NCBI RefSeq assembly: GCF_020360975.1
Contig: NW_025408667.1
Location: 11,929,413 to 11,993,412, forward strand
Source: Hirsutella rhossiliensis
Taxonomy: Eukaryota; Ascomycota; Sordariomycetes; Hypocreales; Ophiocordycipitaceae
Direction: 5' to 3'
DNA length: 64,000 nt
Every line of letters begins with the position of its first letter. The stretch's first letter is position 1. Both the position numbers and the translations under genes were made by a program. The notes beneath the pieces were generated by a model that was given only the letters and a program-made list of their open reading frames with translations, was not told the origin of the DNA and did no database searches. Of this stretch, positions 1 to 9,675 are shown piece by piece.

Positions 1-683
1 ATTGCGGCTCTGTAGGAGAGCACTCGGGGATAAGTCTGGCGGCGAAGGTGGCCTGATCGATGCAACGCTCAGGGCGTGCCGTGGTGTGCCTGAATTCCGA
101 CTCGCGATATACTCTCCCGCACCTACATTTGAGGGATTGGCATCACAGCTTCGATCATCGCTATCTGCCATGCAAGATGAACGATCTGAACAACCCAGTG
201 GCCAATATCCCCAAGACCTGGATAGAGGACATGATCAGCACTTCGTGGATCGCAAATTTCAGCGAAATTCCGGCGGAACAAGAGGTCAATCACAAAGGCG
301 TCAGCCAAATTGGAAGAAGAAATGCTACGTTTGCGGCAAGGAAGGTTGTTTCTCAACGAGACATCCTGAAAACGAGAGAAAAGCAGCCAAAGAGAAGTAT
401 CTACGAGAGAGGCTTCCACGGTCAATCTCGTTCGTATGCTATGTTCTTGGCTGACTATGAAGGGGAATCACAGGATCAGGATGACTCGAGCACCGAGGAA
501 TCCGATGATTCTGACTCCTCTGACCCTTATGAATCGTTCTACGCTGCTGCGACCTTTCTGTCCAACGAAGCTTTCCATCATCGGATCTCTCCAGTAGGCA
601 TCAAGTTATTCAACAGTGACGAACCCACACAATTCATACTAGATCGTTACTCTCAAGACTCGTTCCAAGGAATCATGCCGGAC
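1..683 (+). pseudogene. Copia-0: Ty1/copia gag and protease start, truncated
   Basis: Left-truncated gag of a fungal copia element. One frame (2-454) carries a zinc-knuckle-like CYVCGKEGCFSTRHPENER motif; the shifted frame continues from about 410 to 683 with an acidic Ser/Asp stretch and then FILDRYSQDSFQGIMPD. A single indel near 410 separates the halves. The reading stops at 683 because Copia-1 is inserted there. Across that insertion, bases 5499-5510 continue the frame as T-G-A-A, restoring the DTGAA motif expected at the aspartic protease active site. The rest of pol is absent because hAT-1 begins at 5513. Zinc knuckle and protease motif make the assignment firm; the 5' end lies outside the window. 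Confidence 0.8.
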
Positions 684-833
684 TGTTGACTTGGTATGAG
701 ACATGGACCAAGACATGTTTAGGCAGCAGTTACAAGTGGTGAGTCACTGGATAGTGGCACGGACGTGCCACTATGTATATATATGTTGAGAGCTGTCAGA
801 CAGAATTGAATAGAAGTAAGTTCAATCGCAACA
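684..833 (+). repeat. Copia-1 5' LTR (150 bp)
   Basis: Starts TGTTGACTTGG and ends CAATCGCAACA, the TG...CA ends of an LTR. It contains a TATA-like ATGTATATATATG stretch and an inverted repeat, AGTGGCACG and CGTGCCACT, two bases apart just upstream of it. By eye it is identical to the 3' LTR at 5344-5493. Confidence 0.93.
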
Positions 834-851
834 GGTTATGCACCCGGTTGC
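834..851 (+). promoter_or_regulatory. Probable tRNA-Met half-molecule primer binding site of Copia-1
   Basis: The sequence right after the 5' LTR is GGTTATGCACCCGGTTGC. Its complement contains GGGTGCATAACC, close to the anticodon arm of initiator tRNA-Met (GGGCTCATAACC in yeast, 10 of 12 matching from memory). Drosophila copia is known to prime from an internal cut of initiator tRNA-Met with a site starting GGTTATG. The same sequence sits next to the 5' LTR of Copia-2. The priming mode is inferred. Confidence 0.6.
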
Positions 852-941
852 TTTTATTTTGCTTCCACTGCACGATTGAACTCGGCATATGAGAACACTT
901 TTTCGTCAAGAATCGACGGTTGACAGCAAAGACCCGGCACT

Positions 942-2012
942 ATGGGCAAGAAAGACTACAAAGGAACCATCCTTGATGGAAGAGACTCCTTTGACAGCTG
1001 GAAGATGGATCTTGAAGATAGCTTGTTGAGTGACGATCTTATGAGCTGCGTCACCGATAAGGCAATAGCGGAATCGTCAGGTTTATCAATGCCAGGAGAG
1101 AATGCTGCGGACATTAAAAATGTCTCTCTTGCGAGAATGAAAATACGACAGAGTATTGACCAGATCCACAAGAACTCAGTCAATCATCTCACCGATCCAC
1201 GAGCAATTTATCAATCCCTCGTTAAGCGATATGCGACATCGAACAAAGCGCGCCTTCGACAGCTGATCCGAATGCTATACGACGTTAGTACGCAGACGAA
1301 TAGAACTGTGCAGGAGAAGGTCGACGACCTAAAGCGACTTCGAGCTCAGATTAATAGCCAAGACAAGGACATTGTTATCCATGAACAGCTATTGATTTGC
1401 TTCTTGCAAATGAGCATGGACGGCGCTTTTAACACTACGGTCGAGATCTTGAACGCCTCGACAGAGACGTTGACAATGGAAAAGGTGCAGAGCTCTCTGG
1501 AAAGCAAAGAGTTGGAACTCGTCGATACTACAATCAAGGGAGAAACCGCACAATTCGCGGGTCGTGGCCGCAGTGCATGGAACAAAGGGAACAACAGGTC
1601 CAAAGCACAGGATGGTGGCGATGATAGCAAGGAGGAATATCTGAAGAAGGCAGGGGGGTGCTGGTCTTGTGGCGGCATGCATTTCAAGCATGATTGTGCA
1701 ATTTGGCACCAAACCAAAGCAGGGAAGACCTGGCTAGCCTCTGAAAAAGCGAAGGCGAGAGAGGCCATGGATAGCACAGAAAAGGCAAACGCGGTCAGGA
1801 TCCTTGAAGACAGTGGTAGTGAATCTGAGAGATCTACCTACTTGCTTCCGAACACAAAAGCAACAGCCCCTCCACAATGGTATCTCGACAGCTGTGCTTC
1901 CGTCCATATCACCCCAAGGGAAGACCAATTTATCTCAAAGTTGTCCCCTACAAAGACAAGTGTTGAGATTGCAGACGGCTCCGAGGTTCGTTCAAGAGGG
2001 AAGGAGATGTGA
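942..2012 (+). pseudogene. Copia-1 gag and protease N-terminus
   Basis: The 356-codon frame begins MGKKDYKGTILDGRDSFDSWK, a UBN2-like gag start, and has the zinc knuckle CWSCGGMHFKHDC near residue 245. The protease region follows with WYLDSCASVHITP near residue 315; the usual copia motif is LDSGAS.H, so Cys replaces the flap-facing Gly while the catalytic Asp is kept. The frame ends at a stop after RSRGKEM. In Copia-2 the same site reads GGGAAAGGAG instead of GGGAAGGAG, which keeps the frame open, so the stop comes from one lost A in a homopolymer. Fragments in other frames continue to about 2210. Confidence 0.85.
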
Positions 2013-2214
2013 GGATCTTTTACGTCTCACAGAAAGGAAGAGCAAGGTCGACAATAGTACGTGGGTGCACTACATCCCGGAGGCGACGAGCAGCCTGCTA
2101 TCAGTCGGTGAACTGGAAGACAGGGAGCATGTATTGTCGTGGACTCTCCGGGAAGACAGTCACGGTGACAAGAAATCAGGAGGAGGTGCTGTTTGGCCAC
2201 AGACATAAAAAGGT

Positions 2215-3622
2215 GTGGCGCTTGAGCCAGACAAGAGGGCACCGAGCCCATACAATCCAAGAAAGGGTGGCGATAACGGGGTAGCGCTGAAGTCAATCCT
2301 GAAGATGCCTGAAAGACTACTACATGCTAGGCTGGGACACCCTGGAAAGCATATGGAGGGCAAACTGAACGCCGTAATGGATGATCTCGGAGACAACTCA
2401 TTCTGCCCGTCATTCTGCTCAAGCTGCACCGAGGCCAAAATGACAAGAAAAGTCTCAAGGGAGCCAATGTCTGCGGTGACAGAAAAGCTGGAGAGAGTCC
2501 ATATAGATCTTTGGGGGCCAGTTGAGCTATCACTTCAGGAATGAAGTACATGCTAACAATCACCGATCAGGCTACCGGGCGAGTTTGGGTTTATTTCTCT
2601 AGAGACAAAACGAGAATTACCGACAAGATCAAAGCCTGGGTAGTTGTTGCAGAGGCGGAGTGTCGCGAGTACGGAAAAGGCGAAAAGGTCAAGGCGATGC
2701 GCTTTGATCGCGGAAAGGAGTTTCTAAACGAGGCAATGAAGGTATTTTGCACGGGGAGAGCTATTCGGATCGAACCAACAGTGGGCTACCACCCGGAGGG
2801 GAATAGTATCTCTGAGAGGAGCATGAGAACCATATCAGAGAGGGGGTCTGCTATGCGTCACGAAATGGACCTCCCGGCAGCATACTGGGAGTTTTCGAAT
2901 GCAACAGCGGCCTATCTGAGAAATAGGGGAGTTGTCAAGGGAATGGCTAAAAGCCCATGGGAGTTATGGCGTGGAGAGAAGCCAAGATCAGGGCACTTGA
3001 GAGTGTTCGGATGTCCTGCCTGGGTATTTATTCCCAAAGAAAAGAGAACAAAGCTTCTGAAAAGAGCATGGCAAGGAGTTTTGTTGGATACAAAGAGGAG
3101 ACAGATAAAATCTATCTAGTCTGGAACCCAGCTGATAAGAAGGTCCACGAGGTTCGATTCGTGGAATTCGATGAGAGCAAGTATATGGACAATGAAATCA
3201 GCCAAGAATCACAATCGCAGTATGACGATGAGAAGGAAGAGAAAAAGGAGCAAGGGGAGCTCACTGATGATGACTCTGATGCCGAAGATTCGGTCAGGGA
3301 TAGGACCATGGACCAGGAAGCTACAGAAGCTGGGGAGGATGCCGGAGAAGCAGCGGATGGGAACCCGACCGACCAAGACACTGCGGATTCGGAGGAAGAG
3401 CTCCAAGGAGACACAATCATTGTCAATACAGGGGAGGCGGATATAACCTCTCCTGAAAGGAGTCTGCCGAAAACAAGATCCCAGATTCGACGAGAGGCCG
3501 TGGCACTCAAAAGATCAGAGAAGCAGCGAGCAGAGCTGGAATGGCGGCAAAGAGAAGAACAGCGCATGGCAGAACGTCTGAAGAAGCGAGGGAGAGTGGC
3601 AGGAAGGAAAGAGCCATGGTAG
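2215..3622 (+). pseudogene. Copia-1 integrase region
   Basis: Two overlapping frames cover the integrase. An HHCC zinc motif is visible as HARLGHPG followed by CPSFCSSC. The catalytic triad is seen as D in HIDLWGP, D in RFDRGKEF and E in ISERSMRTI. After this come the conserved HLRVFGCPAWVFIPKEKR and WQGVLLDTK segments, then a long acidic linker at 3160-3440 leading into a Lys/Arg-rich stretch. The first break is near 2544, where translation restarts in another frame at MKYMLTITD; another lies near 3090. The enzyme would insert the cDNA into the genome. In this copy it is not one continuous frame. Confidence 0.85.
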
Positions 3623-3639
3623 CAAGGACGCTTCTCCAG

Positions 3640-5302
3640 CCTAATACAGACCTGTACGACTTCGACCCGAAAAGCTTACCTTCCGACAGGCGATGAAAGG
3701 CAGTGAGAAGGATCAATGGGTAGGAGCTATAGATGAGGAAGTTCAGAATCTCATTCGACGACAGACATTCTCGGAGGAAATCAACGAAGGTGACGTGCAC
3801 GGAGAAGAAGTAGTTGATGCCAAGCTTGTGTTTGATCACAAGAAAGACAAAGAAGGAAGATACTACGGTATAAAGCACGTCTAGTCGCGAGAGGGTTCAC
3901 ACAGAAACACGGGATCAATTACGAGGAAACCTTCGCACCCACGATCCGGCTCGATGCGATGAGGATCATTCTAGCTTTAGCGGCGAAGAAAGGCTGGAAG
4001 GTATACCAGATGGATGCTGTGGCTGCGTTCCTTGCAGCAGACCTAAAGGAAAGGATCTTCATGAAAGTGCCAACTGAGCTCCAGCAATATTTCGGGAAAT
4101 ACGTTCAGATCCTGAAGAGTTTGTACGGATTGAAGCAAGCTGCAAGGATGTGGTATTTGCTAATATCAGAATATCTCAAGGAGATTGGTTTCTCACCGAT
4201 GACAGTGGACCCGACAATATTCAGACATACAGAGTCGGGGTAATCATCGGCGTGCACGTGGATGACTTTATGATTACAGGGGGGGACGAGGATGCCATTG
4301 AACGGGTCAAGGAAAAGCTGAAGGGAAGATTTGAGATGAAAGACCTCGGAGAAGCAGAGAACATTCTCGGAATTCGGATTCAAAGGCACAAAGGAAAGCT
4401 GATGATTGATCAATCACAATTTGCGAAGGAAATCGTGGCAGAATTTCTACGACGACTCAATGAAGCACGCAACCCCATGGAACCTGGAGCTATACGGAAG
4501 CTCGTTGAGGAACCGGGACGACCTCTGAACCATGACGAATGGTTGAAATACGTGGAATTGCTCGAAAGCTGATTTGGCTATGCAATACGAGGTTCGACAT
4601 TATATTCGCAGTTAACAGAATGGCATCTTTCACGGTAGAGGCATGCTGGAACCACTGGAAGGCTTTGCTACGAATATTGGGTTATGTCGGCAGGACTATT
4701 CACCACGGTATCACATATGGCGGAAATAATGAGCACGCACAAGGAGTCGAAGGCAGCGATATCGACTATTATTCCATTGACCACAACATCGAAGGGCACG
4801 TCGGCTCTGCAGGCCTACAAGATGGGGAAGCGTTCTCTGACACCGACTACGCTACTGATCCAAGGGACCGGAAGAGTATCCTGGGGTTCGTCTTTATGGT
4901 CTACGGAGGCGCCGTCATGACGTATAGCAAGAAGATGAAATCAGTGGCAAGATCTACGACAGAAGCAGAGTATGTTGGGATGGGGGAGGCCACAAAAGCT
5001 GCCCTCTGGGGACGTCGACTACTTGCAGAACTGGAAGGAAAGGGAGAGCAAACAGTGCCACTACTGCTTGGAGATAATAAGGAGCTGTACAGCTGACCCG
5101 AGGAGTATCGAACACGTCGAAAATCAAGCATGTTGATATAGCATTTCATCACGTCGTTGATGAGGTCAAGGAAGGGAGAATCCAAGTCTACTGGGTTCCA
5201 GGGGAGAATATGCTAGCAGATGGGATGACCAAGCCTCTGCCTAGGGAGGCTTTCGAGAGGAACAGGAGGAGGATTGGAATTGGACCCGTACGCTATGAAT
5301 AG
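3640..5302 (+). pseudogene. Copia-1 reverse transcriptase and RNase H
   Basis: Frames at 3693-3884, 3959-4243, 4150-4572 and 4539-5096 together give the RVT_2 domain. Visible motifs are KDQWVGAIDEE, RLVARGFTQ, YQMDAVAAFL, SLYGLKQA and the catalytic HVDDF in place of YVDDM. RNase H follows with SDTDYATDPRDRKSILGFVF and ARSTTEAEYVGM, then HHVVDEVKEGRIQVYWVPG and the typical copia C-terminus LADGMTKPL. Reading ends at a TAG at 5300-5302, 41 bp before the 3' LTR. At least four frame changes are needed. Confidence 0.87.
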
Positions 5303-5343
5303 CGTTGCCATTGTATTAGTTGAAGTCTGACAGCTCTAGGGAG

Positions 5344-5493
5344 TGTTGACTTGGTATGAGACATGGACCAAGACATGTTTAGGCAGCAGTTACAAGTGGT
5401 GAGTCACTGGATAGTGGCACGGACGTGCCACTATGTATATATATGTTGAGAGCTGTCAGACAGAATTGAATAGAAGTAAGTTCAATCGCAACA
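5344..5493 (+). repeat. Copia-1 3' LTR (150 bp)
   Basis: Matches the 5' LTR at 684-833 base for base as far as I can see. It is followed directly by the second copy of the CGGAC target duplication. Confidence 0.93.
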
Positions 5494-5512
5494 CGGACAC
5501 AGGTGCGGCATG

Positions 5513-8440
5513 CAGGGTGGCGATCAATTCAATTCCATCAATTTGGCCTCACCATTGAGTTGCGTTGACAGCTTACTCATCATTGGTCCCGTTGAGTTGA
5601 ACCACCTGCCTTCAGATGGGGGCGATTGAGTTGAATTGAAGACGTTGAACCACGTACGGCCCACGGGGTCTCCGAGGGCCCTAGCCGGCAGCATGTCCAG
5701 TATCATCCCCTGGACTCCATATAATGCTATTCGCATTCTCCCCTGACACGTCAATCAACGTATCCACGGCGTCGATTAGGCCATTCCGTACCCACGACCG
5801 TAACGTTTGCGTAATCCCTATCGTGCTGGCTTCCAATCGAGTCCGTAGCGGTGACACCATTTGCCCAGTGGTACTAAAGAGACGCTCGCACTCTGCGGAC
5901 ATGGGAGGGATCGAGAGCAAGTCGAGAGCCATCCGTGACAGCCGTGGGTAGTCTTTCCGTCTCTGCCACCAATACTGAAATGGGTTGGTGACGAGAGGAT
6001 CATTCTCAGCGTCAGCACTCGACAGCCAGCGGTCATATTCATCATGGTCCGGATTCAGTGAACTTTCCAAAGAGGAAGATTCGTTTGGCAGCGACGAAGT
6101 CCTCTGGGCTCGGTGTCTCTCAAGCGCGCTCATTGCCTTCAGTCGCTTGTACGGACGCTCTTCGTCAGGCATCGAAGGGATCGGCAGCGATTTGTACTCC
6201 TCCTCCCACAGCTTTCTCACCATTCTTTTTGCCTCCTGAAGCCAGGGGAGCTGTGCTTTGTCGGTCCATGTATTCTCGAAATACCCCCAACGCGAAACCG
6301 GATTTAAAATAGCAGAAGCATAGTATGCTGGCGTTTCGTCAAGCTTCGTATAGTAGTCGTTCAACTTATCCCAGCCCAGATTAATGTTAGCCTTGAGGTG
6401 CTCTGGATCGGGGAACTTCTCCGCTACTGCTTTCCACTCCTCTAGTCTGTCCATCAGGAATTCGTAGGTTGAGGCAACATCCCACATGTTTCCGTATGCT
6501 TCAATGCGGCCTCCTTTTCGAACTCGACTCTGAGCGTCGCCTTCTAGCATTCGGAGTGCTTCTTCGAAGTCAACAAGCACCCTATCCATCAACTCAATGA
6601 CCTTCCAGTCATTATCACTGAGAAGACTCTCCTCGCGGAGACACAAAGGCATCTCTTTGCCCTTCTCATCCCATTGCGGCATTTTTCCTGAACTCAAGCG
6701 TGACCTTCTCAATAAGGTCTTCTAAGAAAGGCCGCAATCCGAGGCCGCGCCGTATCATATAAAGAGTCGAAAGCCAGCGAGTAAGGTTATCAAGGACAAC
6801 GTCCACAGGTTTCTTCGCTCGAATCTTGGGGTTGTCCGACTTTGAAAAGAACTCCTCCTGAAGTGCACGAAGCCGGTACGTCAGCTTATCGGACTGATGG
6901 ATCCAATGTACTAGGTTATGAAGCTTTCCGACTGGGCCTTTCTTTCGCCAGATTTCATGCTGGACCGCGTCAAGAACAGGCTCCCGTTAATCTTCGCCTC
7001 AAACGCGTCGGACTTGTGTCCAAATAATAGGCCTTGACCACCAAGTTGAGCACGTGGCCAAAGCATCGCACCCTCCGCTTCTTCGGATCGAAGCCCAGTG
7101 CCTCTGCAATCTCCTCTGTCGCCGTATCCATATTCCCAGCGTTGTCCAGTGTAATATAGCCCACCTTGTCGAGGATCTCATAGCTCTCTAGGATCTCGAG
7201 GATCTGGGCTGCGATATTCTCTCCCGAGTGCGAGATCTTCAGCTCCGGCATGCCTAGGACAAGCTTTGATGGAACTCCATCCTTGTCGATGTAAAAACAG
7301 ATAAGCCCGTGTAAAGCGTGCCGATTCCTGGAACGCCAGCCGTCGAACGCAATATGAATTTGGCCCGGGGTGCTCTTTAGATTGTCGATTACGCACGTCT
7401 TGTATCGGATATAAAGGTCAACAATTCGCTTTCGAACGGTATCGTGCGAGATGTGGGCATTCGTCACTGCGACCGATGGATTCAGGTATTCGAAAATATG
7501 TCGGAGACGACAGTGCTCGGGCTGGCGAAAGGAGACGTTGGCGTCGACCACCCACTCGAGAAGAAGTCTCTGAAAATGGTCCTTATCGAAGCGCTGGATG
7601 AGGGCGTTCGCGATACCTTGCTCTTTAGGATCTGAAGCGTTGAGATTCAACATCTCCACGATATTCTTGGACGGGTTCTTGTCCATGGTTCCTTTCCCAA
7701 GAGCGGGCGGCCCTCTTCCCGGACAGATCGATAAGTCTGTGCTCTTTGAACAGATGATTCTCGATATTCTGAGTGCCAACGGCAGAGAAGTCTGATGTTT
7801 TTTGCTTCGGCTTCTTCAGGCAGGGCTTGCAAATCCATTTTCTCTTCGTGGGATAGTCGCTAGGTTGAATGTCGAAACCATGCTGCCAGACCCACGAAGT
7901 CTGCCTGCCAGCGCGCTCGGAAATCGTATAACCTGGGAAATGGTTCCATGGGAAGATGCTCCATTCGTCTTGCAAAGCATCCATGTTAACAAACGGCTTG
8001 CTGGACGAGCCTCTGTCTGAGGCATGCTGGGGCTTAATAGGAACGTCGTTATCCATTTGGCTGCAGGAAGAAAGAAGGTGCATTGTTTGGTGAAGGTTTC
8101 AGTGCGACGCGACACTCGGAAATTCGGCTCAAACGTGTCTAATCGCCCAGGTATTTGCACATCCTTTACATATGAAATTAATATGGGACCGAAGTACTAC
8201 GACCTTGAGTAAGGTAAGGCTAGTGACCACGCGCGTCAGACGCGACTAGATCAGGTGTAGGTGCTACCTAGATCACCTCTAGCTTCAACGGCTTCAACGC
8301 GTGGTCAACGTTCAAGGCGTCGGCGTGGATTGAAGCTCTCAATGTGCAAGTGAGATTGAATTGATTGAATTGAAACACGTGACTTCCACTTCAATATTAT
8401 TGAAGAGGTGGAGGTGGAGGTGGAATTGATCGCCACCCTG
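5513..8440 (-). mobile_element. hAT-1: near full-length hAT transposon
   Basis: An 18-bp perfect terminal inverted repeat, CAGGGTGGCGATCAATTC, lies at 5513-5530 and as reverse complement at 8423-8440. GAATTGA-type repeats are common just inside both ends. The single gene, on the reverse strand, is a hAT transposase. No 8-bp target duplication can be seen: the flanks are GCGGCATG on the left and CCTGAGAT on the right. The flanks therefore probably come from different loci. Confidence 0.88.
5681..8083 (-). pseudogene. hAT-1 transposase (BED finger, catalytic core, hATC domain)
   Basis: Three frames on the reverse strand cover the protein. The N-terminal part (7625-8083) has a BED-type finger: WICKPCLKK, then about 20 residues later ENHLFKEH. 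The middle part (6970-7779) has the core motifs IHIAFDGWRS, GYITLDNAGNMDTA and RCFGHVLNLVVKA. An unbroken stretch at 6690-6970 in another frame reads VVLDNLTRWLSTLYMIRRGL. The C-terminal part (5681-6712) has the hATC dimerisation domain: YPRLSRMALDLLSIPPMSAECERLFS. The change near 6690 lies in a run of five A on the coding strand; four A would join the frames. The element is close to intact apart from such breaks. Confidence 0.9.
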
Positions 8441-8713
8441 CCTGAGATCCCCAAGCAGGGCAATTCCGTGGTTACGTTTATCCACCGTGTATGTTGCCAC
8501 ACAGCCTAAGAAGAAGCTGTTGCGGTGGACAAGGGAGGAGCTCTGGGTGATAGGTTCGTTGAGGAAATCCGCGTCGAAATGCCTGATCGGGAGTGAAGGG
8601 AGCTCCACGATCGTCAGGTTCCGTTCAACGAGTTGCCTGTCTTCGAGAGACACGTTGGCCGGGGTATCCTGGGCTGTTGCCGGGGCTAGTGCGGCAGATG
8701 AATTGTCAGACAT
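8441..8713 (-). pseudogene. Unrecognised ORF fragment, ended by hAT-1
   Basis: A reverse-strand frame starting MSDNSSAALAPATAQ runs about 90 codons and then enters the hAT-1 terminal repeat. The sequence (for example NLTIVELPSLPIRHFDADF and HRNSFFLGCVATYTV) looks like real protein in composition, but I do not recognise the family. It may be the N-terminus of a host or retroelement gene whose remainder was lost at the hAT-1 junction. Confidence 0.4.
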
Positions 8714-8980
8714 ATTGACAGGCTGTGTGCTGAGAAACAGGGCACAGGGTGTCAATGAGGTTATCAATGTGCGATAGGGCACGCCTAAGGGTCGCTGATG
8801 ACAGCAAAGCTTAGGCACGGTTGGATAACTAGAGTGGGCTCTGATGCAGAGTCTTCGTAGCAATCCGCGCGTTGTAGCAACTATCCTACCGTCAGGAGCT
8901 CGCTTTGCAGAGCGTGACGATAGGTTAGCTCTCTTCCGTCTTGCTGTTCTGTGTCACCTTTGCCGGGCGACACTGATCAG

Positions 8981-9180
8981 TGTGGACAGGCTCTTCACTG
9001 CAGTGAGGTTATTCGAACTGGTTCAATTGGTTATATCTTGTGTAACTAGGGAAACGTGTCCCATACAAACTGTGTGCAAAGACCTTCCTCCCTGTGTCTC
9101 ACCTCTTACTCGCACGTGACTAGCGCGGTCGATTAGTTATACGTGCGCGATCGGTGCCTAGTGCACAGGTGGATCCAACA
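8981..9180. repeat. Solo LTR-like repeat, copy A (200 bp)
   Basis: A 200-bp segment starting TGTGGACAGGC and ending GGATCCAACA recurs at 60715-60911. Similarity between the copies begins exactly at TG and ends exactly at CA, as for an LTR. Neither copy has an obvious 5-bp target duplication or adjacent internal domain, so these are solo LTRs of an element not otherwise present here. Confidence 0.7.
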
Positions 9181-9398
9181 ACACCAACCCTTTCTTGCCG
9201 CCGTCGATCACCATCGGCACCTCGTCCACCCCTCCGACGCTCTGAGCGCGGCGCGCCATCGCGTCGAGGGCGAATCGAGGGTGTAGATTCCGATGGAAGT
9301 GTCAAAAATGATTTTAGGGTGTGCGTTGGCCCTCAAGCCTCCAAGTTCGCCTGGATCTCCCACAATTCAACCCCGATGACAAGCCAGCGTAAGGCTCA
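9181..9398 (-). other. 3' flank of the interrupted bZIP gene
   Basis: The reverse-strand trinucleotide at 9396-9398 is TGA and lies next to the CGTAG target duplication. If Gypsy-1 is removed it becomes the stop codon of the bZIP-DUF3425 gene at 17772-18786. The rest of this stretch would then be its 3' flank. I see no other gene in it. Confidence 0.55.
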
Positions 9399-9403
9399 CG
9401 TAG

Positions 9404-9618
9404 TGTCACGCGCCTAAAGTGCTTGACCACGGTAGATGGCTGGTTGATTCCAACCACTGGCTGGAGTGACTTTTCCAGGGAAAAGCACGGGGCTGGGAGG
9501 CCTCTCGTGGTTATAAAAGTAGGGTTGCATAGCACCTGATGGAGCTCGTCAGAGATCAATGAATTGAATGATTGACCCCCGTTCCTCACTCTCTGTTTAG
9601 TTGTGTGTGCGCCTTGCA
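9404..9618 (+). repeat. Gypsy-1 5' LTR (215 bp)
   Basis: Starts TGTCACGCGCC and ends GCGCCTTGCA; contains TATAAAAGTAGG as a likely TATA box about 100 bp before its end. The TSD copy CGTAG is immediately upstream. Confidence 0.93.
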
Positions 9619-9675
9619 GTTTGATCTCTCTCCCCTTTAGGGCACAGAGACCGTTGAACGGGACCGGCTTGAATC

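Larger units (their letters stand above)
684..5493 (+). mobile_element. Copia-1: Ty1/copia LTR retrotransposon, with TSD
   Basis: Full-length element with 150-bp LTRs (684-833 and 5344-5493) and a 5-bp target-site duplication CGGAC at 679-683 and 5494-5498. Domain order is gag, protease, integrase, reverse transcriptase, RNase H, which is diagnostic of Ty1/copia (integrase before RT). A purine-rich stretch ending in AGGGAG precedes the 3' LTR and would be the polypurine tract. The coding region is split by several small indels although the two LTRs are identical by eye. A second, closely related copy in opposite orientation is at 55322-60106. Confidence 0.93.

Noticed and set aside
5724..6312. 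Forward ORFs over the hAT-1 transposase
   Set aside because: Opposite-strand shadows; the reverse strand has the hATC motifs.
9154..9417. Forward ORF MPSAQVDPTTPTLSCRRRSP
   Set aside because: It runs across the end of the solo LTR and into Gypsy-1 and has only low-complexity Arg/Pro/Ser sequence.
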